NCBI GenBank assembly: GCA_008360975.2
Contig: CM039179.1
Coordinates: 53,854,666-53,918,665, forward strand
DNA: 64,000 nt
Reading direction: 5' to 3'
DNA from: Lichenostomus cassidix
Lineage: Eukaryota > Chordata > Aves > Passeriformes > Meliphagidae
The notes beneath the pieces are model-generated. The model was not told the origin of the DNA, made no database searches, and saw only the letters and a program-made list of their open reading frames with translations. Made by a program: the position numbers and the translations under genes. Below, piece by piece: positions 46,522-60,119 of this stretch. Positions within the stretch are counted from its first letter, which is position 1; the number at the start of each line of letters is the position of its first letter.

Positions 46522-48778
46522 CTGGTTATGTTTTATGACCTACACATTCATTTGGAAAGCAGGTAATGACATAAAAGACAGCAAACATTTTCTGAAGTCA
46601 ACATGCTATCCAGATTTACAGTATATAAGAGATGATTTTTTTTACATATATAATGTAATTGAACCACTATGTATGCTGAAACATAATGTTCATTACTAAA
46701 ATATAAGGAATTGTCCAGTCTCAGTATATATTGCACATCCTTAAAGCCTCTTATCATGAAAACTCTGATCATGTGAAAATGTTCTAAAGAAAATTAAATA
46801 TGTATGTAAACATCTTCTGATCCTCTGTACTCCTCTGTCACTATTTCTTCTGCCTTTAATGAGGCATGAGTGTGACTTCTTTCAGGGTCCTGCATTTCAC
46901 TAAATGATGCTAGCTGGACCCACTCTGATCATATCAAGAAGTACTTGGGAATCTGGATTTGGGACTCTCTTCAGCATTTACTGTTATCTGTGAGCTGCAG
47001 GAGTTCCATTTGGGTAAGATATGTGCAGTACTACTGAAAAGGTTATAAAGGATATGCTAATACAACTCACAATTCAAATGCAAAACCAGTGGTGGGGGAG
47101 GGAGGATAGGGGTAAGAAGAAATGCTTTTAGAAATTCAGTATAAGGCAGTGAGGGAACTGAAGAGATCAAAGCACTATTTTCTGGTAGTGGGAGGCCTAG
47201 GTGAATAGAGGTGGAAGCCCTACAGGCCTTTTATAAAGCAATTAAGTTTGATATTTTCGTAGGGGAAAGGATCACCTTTTAGAGGGTTTTTACACCCAAA
47301 TATCTGCTGTAGGCTCTGTGGGAACCATTACAGAGAGAGAAAGAAAAGGAAGTTAAAGTCTTTGAAAATAACCTTTTGGCAGAATAGACTGAATATTCTA
47401 ACTGTTCTATACTCCTTGGGTGAAATTCTGGCTTTATTGTTATAGTGATAGAAGGGATCATTGACTATTGTAAAACTGAGGTTTTCTGCTAGAAAAAAAA
47501 CTTGTAAAAACTCTTAATGTCTCCCTGAAGATAAATACAACACTCTTATTTTGAACTTTATTCCTCCATGTAAATTATTTCTGTAGCATTACAGAAAACC
47601 TTATCCATGATTTATAGTATCACCTTTGTCAGCAAACCCATGAGTCTCACAGTTCTCAGAGATGTCCCCGGAGAAATTTCTCTCTTTTTTCAGATAGAAG
47701 AGTTTCAGGATGGAAGGTTAGAAAAGATCTTATTCCACATCATAACAGGAGTCTTCATCTGGAGTCTTCACTCTGTTCTTCTCTACTCTAAATATGTCAT
47801 ATTAGATTTTCCAAATTTTCTGCCTATACTTAAGATAACATTTAAGTGGACAAAGCCTGGATTACAGTTCCAAACCCCTCAGTTTTTCAAGCTGCAACAG
47901 TCAGAGTTGTGCAGAATTTATCTATGAATCCTTGTCTATTTTTCCTTTATTTTTTCTTCCATCACTAACTGTTGTAATTGCAATTGCAATGTTATCAGTT
48001 ATCTCCCGGAGTATTTGAATGCTTATTTTTTTCTTGGCGTATAATTCTTCAAGACATTGTTGCATCAGATGCTGAACACCTCCTGAGGACAATCAATTAA
48101 TTCCCTCTTGAAGGGAATAGGAAGTCAACATCCTGTGAACTTCCTATGAACTTTATTCCTGATAAAGATGAACACACAGAAGGCAGTCAGCATGGGTATG
48201 GATTAACCCACTGTTTATGTGCTTTGAATTTCTTGCCCCATGATTTTGGTGATACAATTTGTACTTGCCTGATAACAAACTCCAAAGAAAATCTACTGTG
48301 GGCTCTGATATTGGCTTTGGATAGGAAGCTCTTTGTTCGTATTAAGCTCAAAGAGCCCAGACATAAAGATTGCAGTGTCAGAAAACAAAGAGCAGGATGC
48401 ATCTTCTCAGCTTCCGCCTGTCAGACACACACTTCTGAAATATTTATGGGCTTCATTGTTCTGTCAAGTACAAGGCATGCTTGTTAACATTTGGACATAA
48501 TTTAGGGCATATTTCATAAGTGCAGCTGTTAAATATTTATAACTAACACTCATTACTTAAAAAGCATTTCACATATACATACTTCTTTAATTATTAATAA
48601 AGAAAGTTTGGATAGACCTTGTTTTTATTGCCCTGCACTTCTGGAAATTAACTTTTCATATATTTCTGTATTAATGTCCTGAGGGTCTTTTTTTTAATAC
48701 ATGAACATGGAAATGTCCCTGTTCTTTTAAACCATCATGTGCAAGGCTACTGTTACAGAATATGTGACTAGATAAAAC
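46522..48778. other. Noncoding stretch
   Basis: No named repeats. Plus frames of 106 codons (47607-47927) and 113 codons (48146-48487) are longer than the local average, but neither contains a motif I recognise and neither has clear splice signals. Regarded as chance frames, with low certainty. Confidence 0.4.
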
Positions 48779-48876
48779 TTGATTTGGTTGGAGATGTCCT
48801 TGCTCATTGCAGTGGAGTTGAACTTGATGACCTCTAAAGGCCTCTTTCAGGCTGAACTGTTCTATGATTCTATGAA
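48779..48876 (+). mobile_element. CR1 3' end with octamer-type tail
   Basis: GATTTGGTTGGAGATGTCCT, GTTGAACTTGATGACCTCTA, AAGGCCTCTTTCAGGCTGAA and a tail TTCTATGATTCTATGA at about 48860-48876. The tail repeat is the hallmark of avian CR1 3' ends. 5'-truncated to about 100 bases. Confidence 0.95.
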
Positions 48877-49827
48877 ATTTAAAGATCTGAGAGGATCTCC
48901 ATATTTATACTCTTTTGCTAACATAGGAAAAACACCTACACTTTTTCCACTTGTGTGGTTCAGAGATACCACATTACAAACGTGTAGGTACAAAGATTTA
49001 TAGACCCTTTCATTTTGAAGGGCAACTACTTTTCTACTAAATCTGACTGTAAAGTTCATTACAATTGTAAAATGAAGAAAATTTGAGTCTGTCTACTCTA
49101 TATTTCCTGTTTTCAAGCATGTGTTGGAAAGTTACATAGATTGAGGTATTGCTTCATATCTCTAGTATCAATGGAAAAAAAAATCTACTTACTGATTTCA
49201 TCACTGAGTCATTGCTGCAAATATGTATCTATATTCATCTGACTGTTAAACATTTTTAATTAATATCTCTGTTTAATTAAATTTCATTTGAAAGTTACAA
49301 TTTAAAATGTTATCTTCATGTTATGCTTTCAGGCAGGAAAAGCAATGGAAAATTACTTCAATTTAAGGTATGAGGCATTATTATAAAATGATATCAAACC
49401 TTCATTTTGAGCAAGCTAATGCAAAGAGTTTTTTAAATTGTTAGGAGAAGAAAAATCATAGATTTCTGATCTTAAGTTGTCTGACATTACAGTGAAACCT
49501 CTATGTCAGGCTATATTACTTTCTTCCAAAACATAAAAGCAGAAAATATCCTGGTGTGAACAGCTGTTTATATATTTTTCTTCTCTTTTGCACCTTTTTC
49601 ATAATCCCTTCTGCTTTTCTGATGTAAGATACTTCCCAGTGTTTGTTACAATTAGACACATTAATATTACAGCATATATTTTGCAAGAATGAATATCTTT
49701 AATTACATTAGCATTATACTGACAAGCCAGGAAATAGAATCCACTGATTCCACTGATTAAAGCAGTGGCATACAAAAAGCTAACAGAAGGTAACGGAAGC
49801 ATTACAATTTTTTTAATGGAGACTAAA

Positions 49828-49828
<1 letters not shown>
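48877..49828. other. Noncoding stretch
   Basis: AT-rich, without recognised genes or transposons. Confidence 0.5.

Positions 49829-49870
<42 letters not shown>
49829..49870 (+). repeat. A42 homopolymer
   Basis: An uninterrupted run of 42 A. No retrotransposon or processed-gene sequence can be recognised to its left, and no flanking duplication was found, so its origin is unclear. Runs of this length are also prone to sequencing and assembly error. The minus frame at 49599-49880 is opened by the run (poly-Phe) and is not a gene. Confidence 0.95.
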
Positions 49871-49873
<3 letters not shown>

Positions 49874-52710
49874 TGAACACTCAGAAGTTGCTTATCCCAA
49901 AGCTTGGAATGAAGAAATAAAGCCCTGACTTTGCACTACTTTGTGGTAGCGTCATCATCAGATCTTTTGTAACTTTTTTAGCTGAGCTGTGATCTGTTCT
50001 AAGGAGGCAGAGATGTACAGAGATACACAAGATAACCTGTAAATAAAGTAGCTTAGGTATCAAAAGCATCTTACCTGCAGTAGCAGCAACCTCAATATTG
50101 ATTAATTTGCCATACTTTTCAGTACATTATCAAACTAGATTATTCCAAATAAACAATATAGTTTTGTTTACATCTAACCCTGGTCCATTTACCCTGCCTT
50201 GTAACATAGCTGCACTGATATGAACACAAATTATTAACAACTTAATCTGTGGTCTGAATTTTCACTCTTATTTTGTGAGGTTTCAATAAGCCCACAAGTA
50301 TGTTATAACAAGTAAATACCAAAATGTGGGCTAGTACCAAATATCAACATCAACACCTCTCAACCTGGTATTTGCAACTCTAAGGTATCTTTCTAAAATT
50401 CTTGCTTGTCCTCAATGTTTCAAAAAGGAAGTCAATTTGGTATAGACTTACATAGTGTATCTCTATGAAGGTTCACTCCCCTGTGAAGTAGACTTCTAAA
50501 AGGAAAGATATCTTGAAGGATAATCCACAGTACTCTAGGCAGTACACCAAGGAAGGTAAGTGGTACAATTTCTGGTACTTTAGTGAGCTTGCCTGCAATT
50601 GCCTCAGATGGCTACGCAGCACTGCTTATGTTTGACAGACTATGTAGACATATCTGTGCAGAAGATAACTGGGGAACAGAATTAGTTTTCAAAAAAAAAG
50701 GTCAAGATCTCTGGATGAAGAAGAAAGTCTTTTAAAGTCTTCCTCAGGTTAGAAATAACAATTTATAAAAAATTCTAATTCTGCATTTCTTTGGAATCAT
50801 AGAATCCTGTCTTGCCCTATGAAGACATTTATTAATTTTGATTAGTGCTTTTAAACTTGCACTCTGTCTTTTGAAACCTGAAAATTCAGAGTTTCAAAAT
50901 GAACAGATTTTCAGGCTTAGACAGGAAGCTAGGCAAAGTAATGAAAGGTTGGGCCATTCAGCCTTTCTGTTCTCTCTCATACATTTCCCTGTCACTCCAT
51001 ACATTTCCCTGTCTCATTCCTGACTGTTTGTCTTGTTATTATGACTTTCCTATTTCCATAGTTGATTTTATTTGAAAAAGGTGGTATTTGAAAAGATAAT
51101 TGAAATTATCTGTAACTTTTTTACCACACTGGAAGTAAGTTCTAGATGACAAAAAGCATTCTTGCAGAAAATTCCTAGCCAGTTCTAGTAGTTTGTACAA
51201 AGTGCAGGCAACCACACTGAAATTATTTTGTGACTGTAAGTTTCTGCAACATCTTTTAGTTGGCATCTCATTTTGCTCTCCTCTTTTTCAGGACTACTGA
51301 GAAAAGAGAGGACTAAAGGTTATAGCACTTGCATTATGGCTTAATTTTTCATGTTTTAATAATTTTTAACGTTTTTCATGTATTTATGCAGCAGAAGGGA
51401 AGAAAACAGCCCAATGTTTGCAAATGGATCTGTCCCTTTTCTTAATCAGATTTTTTCCAGCAATCACTGTGATCAGAAATAGTTAAAAAAGAAAAAAAAA
51501 AGGAATATTTGCTTCCCTTTATAATTCATTCATCTTATACCTATGAATATCAATAACTTTTTTTTTTTTTTTGTTAATTATCAATCAGGAAGTTCAAGCT
51601 GATTTTCCTGTTTTTTTTAAAAGCAAAATCTTTCTGTTTACAACTCAGGATTCACAATATAAATTATGGTGCTATAAGGTGTTCTGTGAAATTTAGGTCC
51701 TTATATGGTATTATAGGAAATAGTATATCCTGTCACTAACTTCATTGAAGGCTACTGACAGGGAGATGGAAATAAATAAAAAATTAAAATGCATGGAAAA
51801 TCCAAACCAGGTGTAATTAAATTTTGGCTGTACCTCAGTTAATTACAAAGATAAACTCAAACATCCCAACCTGTTTGCAATTTCATTATTAAAAAAATAA
51901 ATGTACGTAAATGTATTTTTATGAATAGGCTTTAAAATCCACAGTTGAGTTTTCAATCCTGTTTCTTGAATGAGACTTTTATTCTCATTTTTCTTGCTTC
52001 CAACATCATTCCATTTATTGTTGCACACAAATTTCAGCTGCAGTTTTTGGTCCAAACTCTACCTGCAAACTGTAGTTTTGAAGGTTGATGTTGATAGAAG
52101 CTATCTTATTCTGCTCTCACCAGAGAACAAAGACACAAAGCTGCTGACTGCTATGAGCACTAGTTGCTCTACATTGATTGATCTACGCTAGTTGATCTAC
52201 ACTGAGTAGCAGTTAAATCAATTACCATTTGATTTTAACTGTGAGAAAAAAATAAAAAAAATAAGAACAAAAAGGAGAATGAACAAGTGTTACCAGTACT
52301 CAACAGGGCTGTTTTGCTGCCCTTTACTTGCAACTAAAAAATATCTACACTGTCAGTGTTTCAGATTCTACATGAGTCTAAACAGAGGTGTCTAAAAGGC
52401 TAAAAAGAGTAGCTATGTGAAGCTGGAAACTGTCATTTGGATTTAGGCATATAGCAGAACTTAGGTCCTCCTGCTAATCTCTTGCACCAGAAACAAAAAA
52501 TACAAAGAAGAGAAGAAATGAAAAATGACACAAACTCATGTCTTTCTTGTTCAGCTTTCTGCAAGATATAAGCACTTGTTTTTAATCATAATAAACTCTG
52601 ATTGAATAGACCAGGGTACTTCTGTTATCCTGCAAAAACCTAGAAAATAGTATAACAGTCAAACTACAGAAAATGTGTAATTCTGTTTTTCTAATTTGAA
52701 GTTAAATAAA
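49871..52710. other. Noncoding stretch with a short tandem duplication
   Basis: CATACATTTCCCTGTC occurs at 50978-50993 and again at 50998-51013, a 20-bp-period duplication. GGAATCATAGAATCC at about 50790-50806 resembles a few bases of an antisense CR1 tail but is too short to call. T-runs lie near 51560-51572. Otherwise unique. Confidence 0.5.
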
Positions 52711-52873
52711 AAAAATAAAACAAAACAAACAAAAAACCCCCAAAACAAAACAAAAAAAACCAAAACCAACAAAAAACCCCCACAAAACCATAAAACCACA
52801 ACAAAAACAACAAAAAAAAAACCCCAAAACAACAACAGAACCCAAACAAACAACAACAACTAAAAAAACCAAA
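52711..52873 (+). repeat. A/C-rich low-complexity tract (about 160 bp)
   Basis: The longest of the A/C tracts: AAAAC, CAAAAA, ACCCCC and CAACAA words with only one or two G or T. The minus-strand frames across it (F, V, W, G and C-rich) are composition artefacts. Confidence 0.9.
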
Positions 52874-55800
52874 CCACTAAGCCATTCATCCATTAAGAAA
52901 TTGGCTACATATTCCACCCTGAGAGGCAACGTGTATTGTCCCAAATCTTCAGGTGTGACTTCATTTTTCACCTTTGTGTCAATGCACTTGTATGCAAATG
53001 TTAAACAGTTATCAGTTGATCGTCTAATTAGGTGTTAGGCAGGTTAATCTGCTGTGATTTAGTATAATTTTCCTGCCTTTTTAAACCTTGTGTTCAGACA
53101 CTAATGCGTCTAACAACATGGGTCCATGAGTGCTGCCCTCTGGGTACATGTTGAAGTTGTAGTTTCCCTCTGGTCAGCCTCAATCTGACTGCTTTCTATA
53201 TCAATTCATCATGTATACATTTATTCATATTATTACAGAGCTGAAATCTCTCTACCTGTCTGCTTTCTGTCACTGAGTTAACCAATCTCTTCATGACTTC
53301 TGTGCTCAACAAATAGTGTGGACTATGAGCAGCAGAGTTTCTGATTTGCACCAAGATTTTCAGACCATTAGAACATGCCTCATAAAATTCATCTCAGTGT
53401 GATATGTAGTCTATAATAACAGCTTGGAAACCTTTCAGAGATAAAGCCTCATCAATTTTGTTGCTGCATCTTAAATGCTATCTATGTGTTTAACCTCTCT
53501 GAGGAATGTCTCCTGCAAGGACTGCTGTCAGTTCAAAAGGTATTTGGGCTGGCTGTGAGTAGCATGGCCTTCTCAAATAGTTGAGTCCTTATTGTACTAG
53601 TTCTTTCCTTTAATAACTTTTGATCAAGAGAAAAATGTTCAGCCTATTGTGTTTTGGATCTGAGACTAAAGATTTTCATTGGCTGCAATTTTTTTCTCCC
53701 CCTTTTGGGTTCTGCTAGGTTTTTCAGTAGATCTTTGGAAAAAGAATGCCATTCCAAATCCAGAATGGAGGCATATGTTCTTGTTAATGATTTCAAAAAC
53801 TGCAGTGGCATTCTTTGCTTAGGGAATGAAAATCATGATAATACTAAAAATCCTCATGTCTGCCCACTTAACATCTCTCATTTCCGCGAACTTTACAATA
53901 TATGAATAAAACATATTTAATTCAAAGTAAGAATGAAAATTAACATTGAACTGAATACATTTTCAAAGTACTCTGGAAAGAACTTACAATCATTTTAAAA
54001 GTGAAGAAATTTGATAACATGCTTTTAATGTTTCAACTGTGTAAAAGCAGCATTCTCTGAAGGAAAACATCTCTAAAAGTATGTGCAATCACTTGAAAAA
54101 GAAAAAACCCACATTTGAATACTTTGTAGCAATTTTTTCATATATAAAAGTTCGAAATTTTAATGCAAGGTTAAAAACTATTCTCCAATAATGTCTATCA
54201 AATAAATTATTTTTTATCATAAGCAATTTACTACTTCCCATTCTTGAAAAAGTGGGCTAAACACAAAAATGGCTAGAAGTAGGACAATGAGATATGACTG
54301 TTAGAAGAAAGATTAGTTGCTAATTTTACTAATTTCTTTAGTTATGGTTTTATACAAGCATCATATATGAAACAGGTCATTCTCATTGGATACAGATGAC
54401 ATAGGTGAGTATAAAATGTAGGTCAATACACTTTTTATACATTTTGAAATGGGAGTTCGTATATGTGATAACTTTGTAAACTATAATTATGTTTTTTTAA
54501 AAACATACTGATAAGGGAATAACATTACAGTGTAACAATAACACATTAAAGACACAATTTTTCTCACTTTCAATACTATTATATAACTACTGAGATTTGT
54601 ACCAATAGAGTTCAAATAGCTGGAATGAAGCAGTAGCATGGCAGGTAACATCCACATTGAACTGAATATGAACAAGTGCCAGTGATGGTGAAATGTACAA
54701 ACCACTGGAATGTTTGATACTTTATTTTTACTCACCTATGACAGCCTGTTAAGACTTCACTCTTTTAGCAACACAGATTTCCACCACGATTGCTTTTTAA
54801 TAGAGGAATAAACAAAACTTAGGCTCATCATAGTAGAAATAATTGCTACAAGCTAAAATTTCTGGGCATTGAATTAACATTCAAAAAAGGCCTTCTCATG
54901 AGATCTAAACATAGCATTCAAAACATGGTACCTTCCAAAAGCTTGCAGGTGCAGGGACCATCTGCACAGAAATATTCACTGGCTGTGGGCCATTACAATG
55001 TTACCATACAATATCTGTCACTAAATTACAGTGTCATGTTGGTAATATATTTTCTCCACATTTGTGAACTTTAATTGTCTGTTTGATTTCATATGGTAAT
55101 ATTTTACAAGGAAATACAATCATGAGAGCATGTACTGTAGATGCATAAGTAATTTAAACAGTCAAGCTGAATTATTTTTAATGGTTCAATATTTAAATTT
55201 GGGTTGTTTGCAACTTTACAGATAAAGCCCAGGATGTATAAAGCTCTAAGGGTTAGAATATAATGTATTCAGTGTTCATTCATTCCAAGAATAATAATTG
55301 TCATAAGCAGACAAACAAACAATAGCTCAAATAAACAAATAGACAATAAAAAGCACACTGTTCTGACTTCCAAAGTTGCCTGGTGTGCAGAACAGGTTTT
55401 TTTATGTCTAAAACCCCAAAATACTAAAGAACTCTTATTGTTACAAGAAACATTTCAATTCAACAAATTCAACTTTCAAGTAACTGCTCAGAAGATGATA
55501 CAGTTCTGCTAGGATAAATGCAATCACTGAGTTCAGCAATGACTCATTATTTCAGCTTATCTTGTGTAAATCATAACGGGTATGCACATCTTGTTCAATA
55601 AATAGCACCAAATAGACAAGCCTTCTCATTCATTTTCTACAATACAAATTCCTTTCTTTGAAACAGTGAACACCAGCTTCTCTCGTGATTCACTCATGAG
55701 GAGTTTATTCTGTAGTTACAATCCAACCTTTTTGATATGGGTCAATGCTTATGACTTCAATTTCCTCTCTTCTCAAAATCAGTATTTATCTCAGCTCCAA

Positions 55801-55972
55801 AGCAACAGACACTGGTTAAAGTTTTGACAGTGAGCCAAGACATATATGCAGACGTGTATGCAGCTATGTAGATATCCCTGCTCATATATGTGTAGATTTT
55901 AGCTATAAGTTGTTTCAATATTCTACCTTTTGGTACAGTTGCATTCATCACTAGGAGAAACTATACATAAGC
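52874..55972. other. Noncoding stretch
   Basis: Unique AT-rich sequence. Frames of at most 83 codons with no motif. No RNA gene or transposon recognised. Confidence 0.55.
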
Positions 55973-56075
55973 AAACAACAAAAAACCCCACAAACACACA
56001 ATGAAAAAAACCCCCAAAACAGACAAACAAAAAAACCACAAAAACCAACCAACCAAAAAAAAAAAAGAGAGATAA
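55973..56075 (+). repeat. A/C-rich low-complexity tract
   Basis: About 100 bases of ACAAAC, AAAAACCCC and CCAACC words that end in an A/G run. Same class as 33183-33310 and 52711-52873. Confidence 0.85.
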
Positions 56076-59000
56076 AAACCAAAAATATAAAGGAAAGAGT
56101 AAATATTTCATTTTCAGTAGGTGGCACACTGGTATGGACTGCAAAATTCTATGTCCTACTCATAATCTGGCAGGAACTCAACTTGTGTTCATAGATACTC
56201 ATCACAGCTGGTACGTGTGGCATCAGTAATTGCAAGGTCACAGACACAACACTATAATCAACATTCTGTCATCACTTCCAATACAGGGCGGTATTTTCAA
56301 GGTTTGTAATCTTTATAAAATTAAAATGTTATCTAGAAGTATTATGATGTAAATGTTTCTAGCATAAAAGTTTGTGCTTCTCTATTTCAGAATTAAAAAA
56401 TGTTTTCAATTCTGTTTCTGTATGAGAGCAGGAATCCTTTCTAACTTTAGGCAATGATTTCTCCTCACACTCCTGACTTCCCTCACCTTGAAGATTTTAT
56501 AATAATGAAATGTGGCAAGTATTTAATCACCATTATGTGTTTAAGATTCTGAAGATGAATGTCTTTTTTAAAGAAAAAAAATCCAACAAAAAAAACCCCT
56601 GATAACTAAAATCTTGAGGATATTTTCCTGTTGCTTTCAATTTTTGAGAATTAATCAAATCAACTGATTAAATTATTGGTTAATAACAATTAATATTACA
56701 GTACTACAGAAGTAATTTATCTTGTCTTTCTAAAATATGTGTCTTGATGGGGAGATAAGATACAGATTCTGAAAGGTACAGATACATTTTGCTATAGAAC
56801 ATAAAGGATATAGATAGCAAAAACTAGAAGAGCACTGTAAAGTTCCAGGATAACTTGCTGTTCTTTCCCCATGTCGTGAGCTATGTTTGCCAGCTAATTG
56901 AAAACACTGAGAAAGGAATTCTTGCATGCATTCCTAGACTCAACTTCAGTAAAAGACACAAACAGTAAAAAAAAAAAAAAAAAAAAAAATTACATTAATA
57001 TTCCCTGAATTCCTGAGAAGAGACATACTTTTTTTTCTCATTCCTTTTTCTTCTCCCAAGTAATCTCACAAACAAGTCTCCTAGTCCTGTGTTTATGCTT
57101 CTAAGGAAAAAAAACTGGTCCATCTTTGTTTTTTATGAATGCTTTTGGGCCAACCTAGAGTAGAGATGGACAAAAACACATTTCTTCAAGAATTTTATAA
57201 TGTCCTTATTTTCACATGTGAAAAAAACCCACCCCACTGTAACATTTTGATAGAGTAAACAGAAATTACTCAACTCTTTTGGGAAACATATTTCATCTTA
57301 AGAGTGGAAGGTATCTTAATTTTCCCCTTCATTCAACTGGTTAGTTGTGCAACAATTTCTACAGGACCAAGTGGAAAGCTGGCAAAAGCAATGGAAGAGA
57401 GGTTTGGAGAGTCTATGCACCTTTAGCTATGTTAGATGCAAGTGGGCCCAGGAATTATTTTTTTTAATTGATTTCATAACAGTGAAATTGTGACAGAACC
57501 TGAGGGACTCTCCAAGAGAAAATCTTTATCTTTGCTGCTTTGTTTATTCCATATTCCTTCTGTGAGAATAGAATACGGAGTCTGTTGAAGATTTGATGGT
57601 GGCTTAAATGGATCTTTGCTCTAACACAACACTGGAGTTGCTACATTCTTATGTATATGTGGAGTATATAAACATATACTAAACGATGTTCAGCATTATT
57701 TTGTCACACATGAAATAAACATCTTGAGTACTCACAAGAGCATACCTCTAGGTCTATATATTTAAATCAATTATTCAATCTTAGTTATACTCGCTTGTAT
57801 GATTTTCTTCATTTAAAAAAAAAATGTCATCAGTTTTAATTTATTTCCCTCAAAGGTCTTTGTAAGAAGCTCAGAAGATCATACTAGAAAAGATACACAA
57901 CAAATTGAGGTTTAGATGGTCAAAGAATTATCAAGTCAAATATTTTAACTGATAGAACAAGAAGAGGGGAAAGAGAAACAAGTGTCTGAAGGCAAGGGAT
58001 GCATCTCAGGGACCTTCATAAGAAAATACATACTGTCTAAATCACGCAAACATAATGACCAATATATTGGTAAAATAAAGTAGCTCCTCATGGAGGCTGA
58101 CTTTGGAAGAGCTTTGAAACCAAGGTTTTAGTTGTGCTTTATTATGTTTCTTGTGTTATATTTATTAGAAGTTAAAAAAAAAAAGAGAGGATGTCTCAAA
58201 TTCTGACACTACCCACAGAATGCAAACTTAGAATATAAACCCAGAATGTATCCTAGATCCTAATTACATATAAAATCAAAGTATCTTTAGTGTGGTATAA
58301 ATAGCCATAGCTTAGTACATGCTCACTATTTTAGGAAACAAGTTCCTTCCAAGAATATATACTTGTAATTAATTTAATCAAATTAATGGAACATGCCTTT
58401 CATTTTTTTCATATTAATTTTGAATATTCTTCTGAGAAAGATAAAATAAAGGTGGAATTGTACTTTGAAAGTGAGAAGAACACATGAAGATGTCAGGTTA
58501 AAGTAGAATGTTGTAAATGCTTTCTCTAATATACATGTTAAGATTTAAATTTCTTACAATTTTGTACTGATAAACACCCTGACCTGCAAAAAAGGAGAGC
58601 TCTGCTTCACAATTCACACTTTTATCTGAGATATATGGAGGGCAATTAATAAACTCAACACTTATGTCGTGTTGTATTTATAATAAAAAATCTTAATTTT
58701 TGAAGGAAAAATACTAAAATACTATTCAGTCTTTATTAATGTTTATTAATGTTTATTTAATGGTTTAATATACTGTGAAGAAAAGGGAAAATGGAGGAGT
58801 CCTTCTCCTTGCTAAACTTTTGCCATTTAAATAAAATAAGCTAATATATAATAAACACTATATAATAATGTCTGCATGCTATAATTAGATAATACCTTTG
58901 ACTCTCAGCTACATCCTATTACAACCACCTATTATAGCAACTGAACAAATTTATTCTACAAAACTTTTTTTTTGTTATGGCAGGAACCTTAATTGAGCAA

Positions 59001-59784
59001 GAAATGTTTATCTCTTCTGGGATTTAAAGAGTGAGAAGCATACTAAGTTTCCAATTTTCTCTGAAAGGCTCTGAAATATCACATTTATAGGCATTCCATG
59101 TCCAAATTTCATATTGCTCTGACAAGTTACTCTATACCTATTTCCTCAAAGATACATGGTAGATTTTTAAGCAGAATCTCAGAATAAGCAATATTAAGCA
59201 TGGATTTTAATATAATTGCAAATAATTTCAGGGGCAGACTTGTATTAATGCAATAAATGCCAAAGTGTATTATCTGTGATTCAACAGCACTTTAGCATCA
59301 AGTCAAAACTAGTTTTCTTAGTCTAAAAAACACCAATATTCATAAAATTATATATATTCAAAGAAAAAGAAATTGTATGGCTTTCTGGACCAAAGGACTT
59401 TACATTATCTGTAACCTCTCTGAAAATTTGCCTGAGAAAGAATATAGTGTCAGTATAAATATATCTGGAATGAAAACACAAAAAGAGTTCAGCAAAGTCC
59501 AGCAAGCATCAAAGACGGAATCATCATGTAGTGTAGCTTTATTTGAATCAGAACAATATTATTTTCTTTTCACTTTCAGAGTACTTTTCTTGTCTCATTC
59601 TGAGACATGAAGAATATTTTACTTCTTCCTGAGATTCTACATTTTACTGATATGCAAGGAAAGGATTGAGTTTGTTACATTGATTGATCTCTATCCAAGT
59701 ACTTTGATGTTAGCTTTCAGAAAAAAAGAACATTTGCAGTGGGAAAATATTCTGGATTCAATACATTATTATTCTGTTTCCATA
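56076..59784. other. Noncoding stretch
   Basis: AT-rich. Contains an A23 run at 56967-56989. No genes or named repeats recognised; frames reach 77 codons (59377-59610). Confidence 0.55.
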
Positions 59785-60040
59785 GATCCATGGAATCACA
59801 GAATGAATGAGACTGGGGGGAGTTTGTCCTAATCCCTCTGCTCATAGTGGGAATGGAGACTGGACAAGCTCACCAGGTGATCTTTTCAAGCATTTGGAAG
59901 CCCTAACAGGGAAAAAAAAAACCAACAAAAAACCCCAAAACTTTAATCAAAATTTCCTGTACTTGGATTTGTTTCCATTGCCCTCTTTTCATGCTGGGAA
60001 GAGTCCAGCTGCATCTTCTTCACAGCCTCCCTTGGTCACC
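59785..60040 (-). mobile_element. CR1 LINE 3' fragment (antisense), degraded
   Basis: Reading the plus strand as the antisense of CR1, the 3' tail is at the left (ATGGAATCACAGAATGAATG). It is followed by AATCCCTCTGCTCATAGTGG, an A/C-rich interruption (59912-59940), then TGTTTCCATTGCCCTCTTTT, GGGAAGAGTCCAGCTGCATC and TTCTTCACAGCCTCCCTTGG. These blocks are in CR1 order but are diverged and gapped. The 108-codon plus frame 59807-60133 is an artefact. Confidence 0.75.
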
Positions 60041-60119
60041 CTTATGTGGTGGTTTGCACATCATCCCAAGGTTATTTCAGACATAATACTGACATTACCC
60101 ACCTCCAATGTACAGTCAC

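Noticed and set aside
45739..46566. Frames of 127 and 130 codons on opposite strands
   Set aside because: They lie across a CR1 3' region, which is GC-rich and lacks stops by composition. Neither is the CR1 frame.
49599..49880. Minus frame beginning with poly-Phe
   Set aside because: The poly-Phe is the A42 run read in reverse, so it is not a signal peptide.
50790..50806. GGAATCATAGAATCC as an antisense CR1 tail
   Set aside because: Only about 15 bases match and no CR1 body adjoins.
52659..52971. Cys/Phe/Trp/Gly-rich minus-strand frames
   Set aside because: They are pure products of the A/C-rich low-complexity tract.
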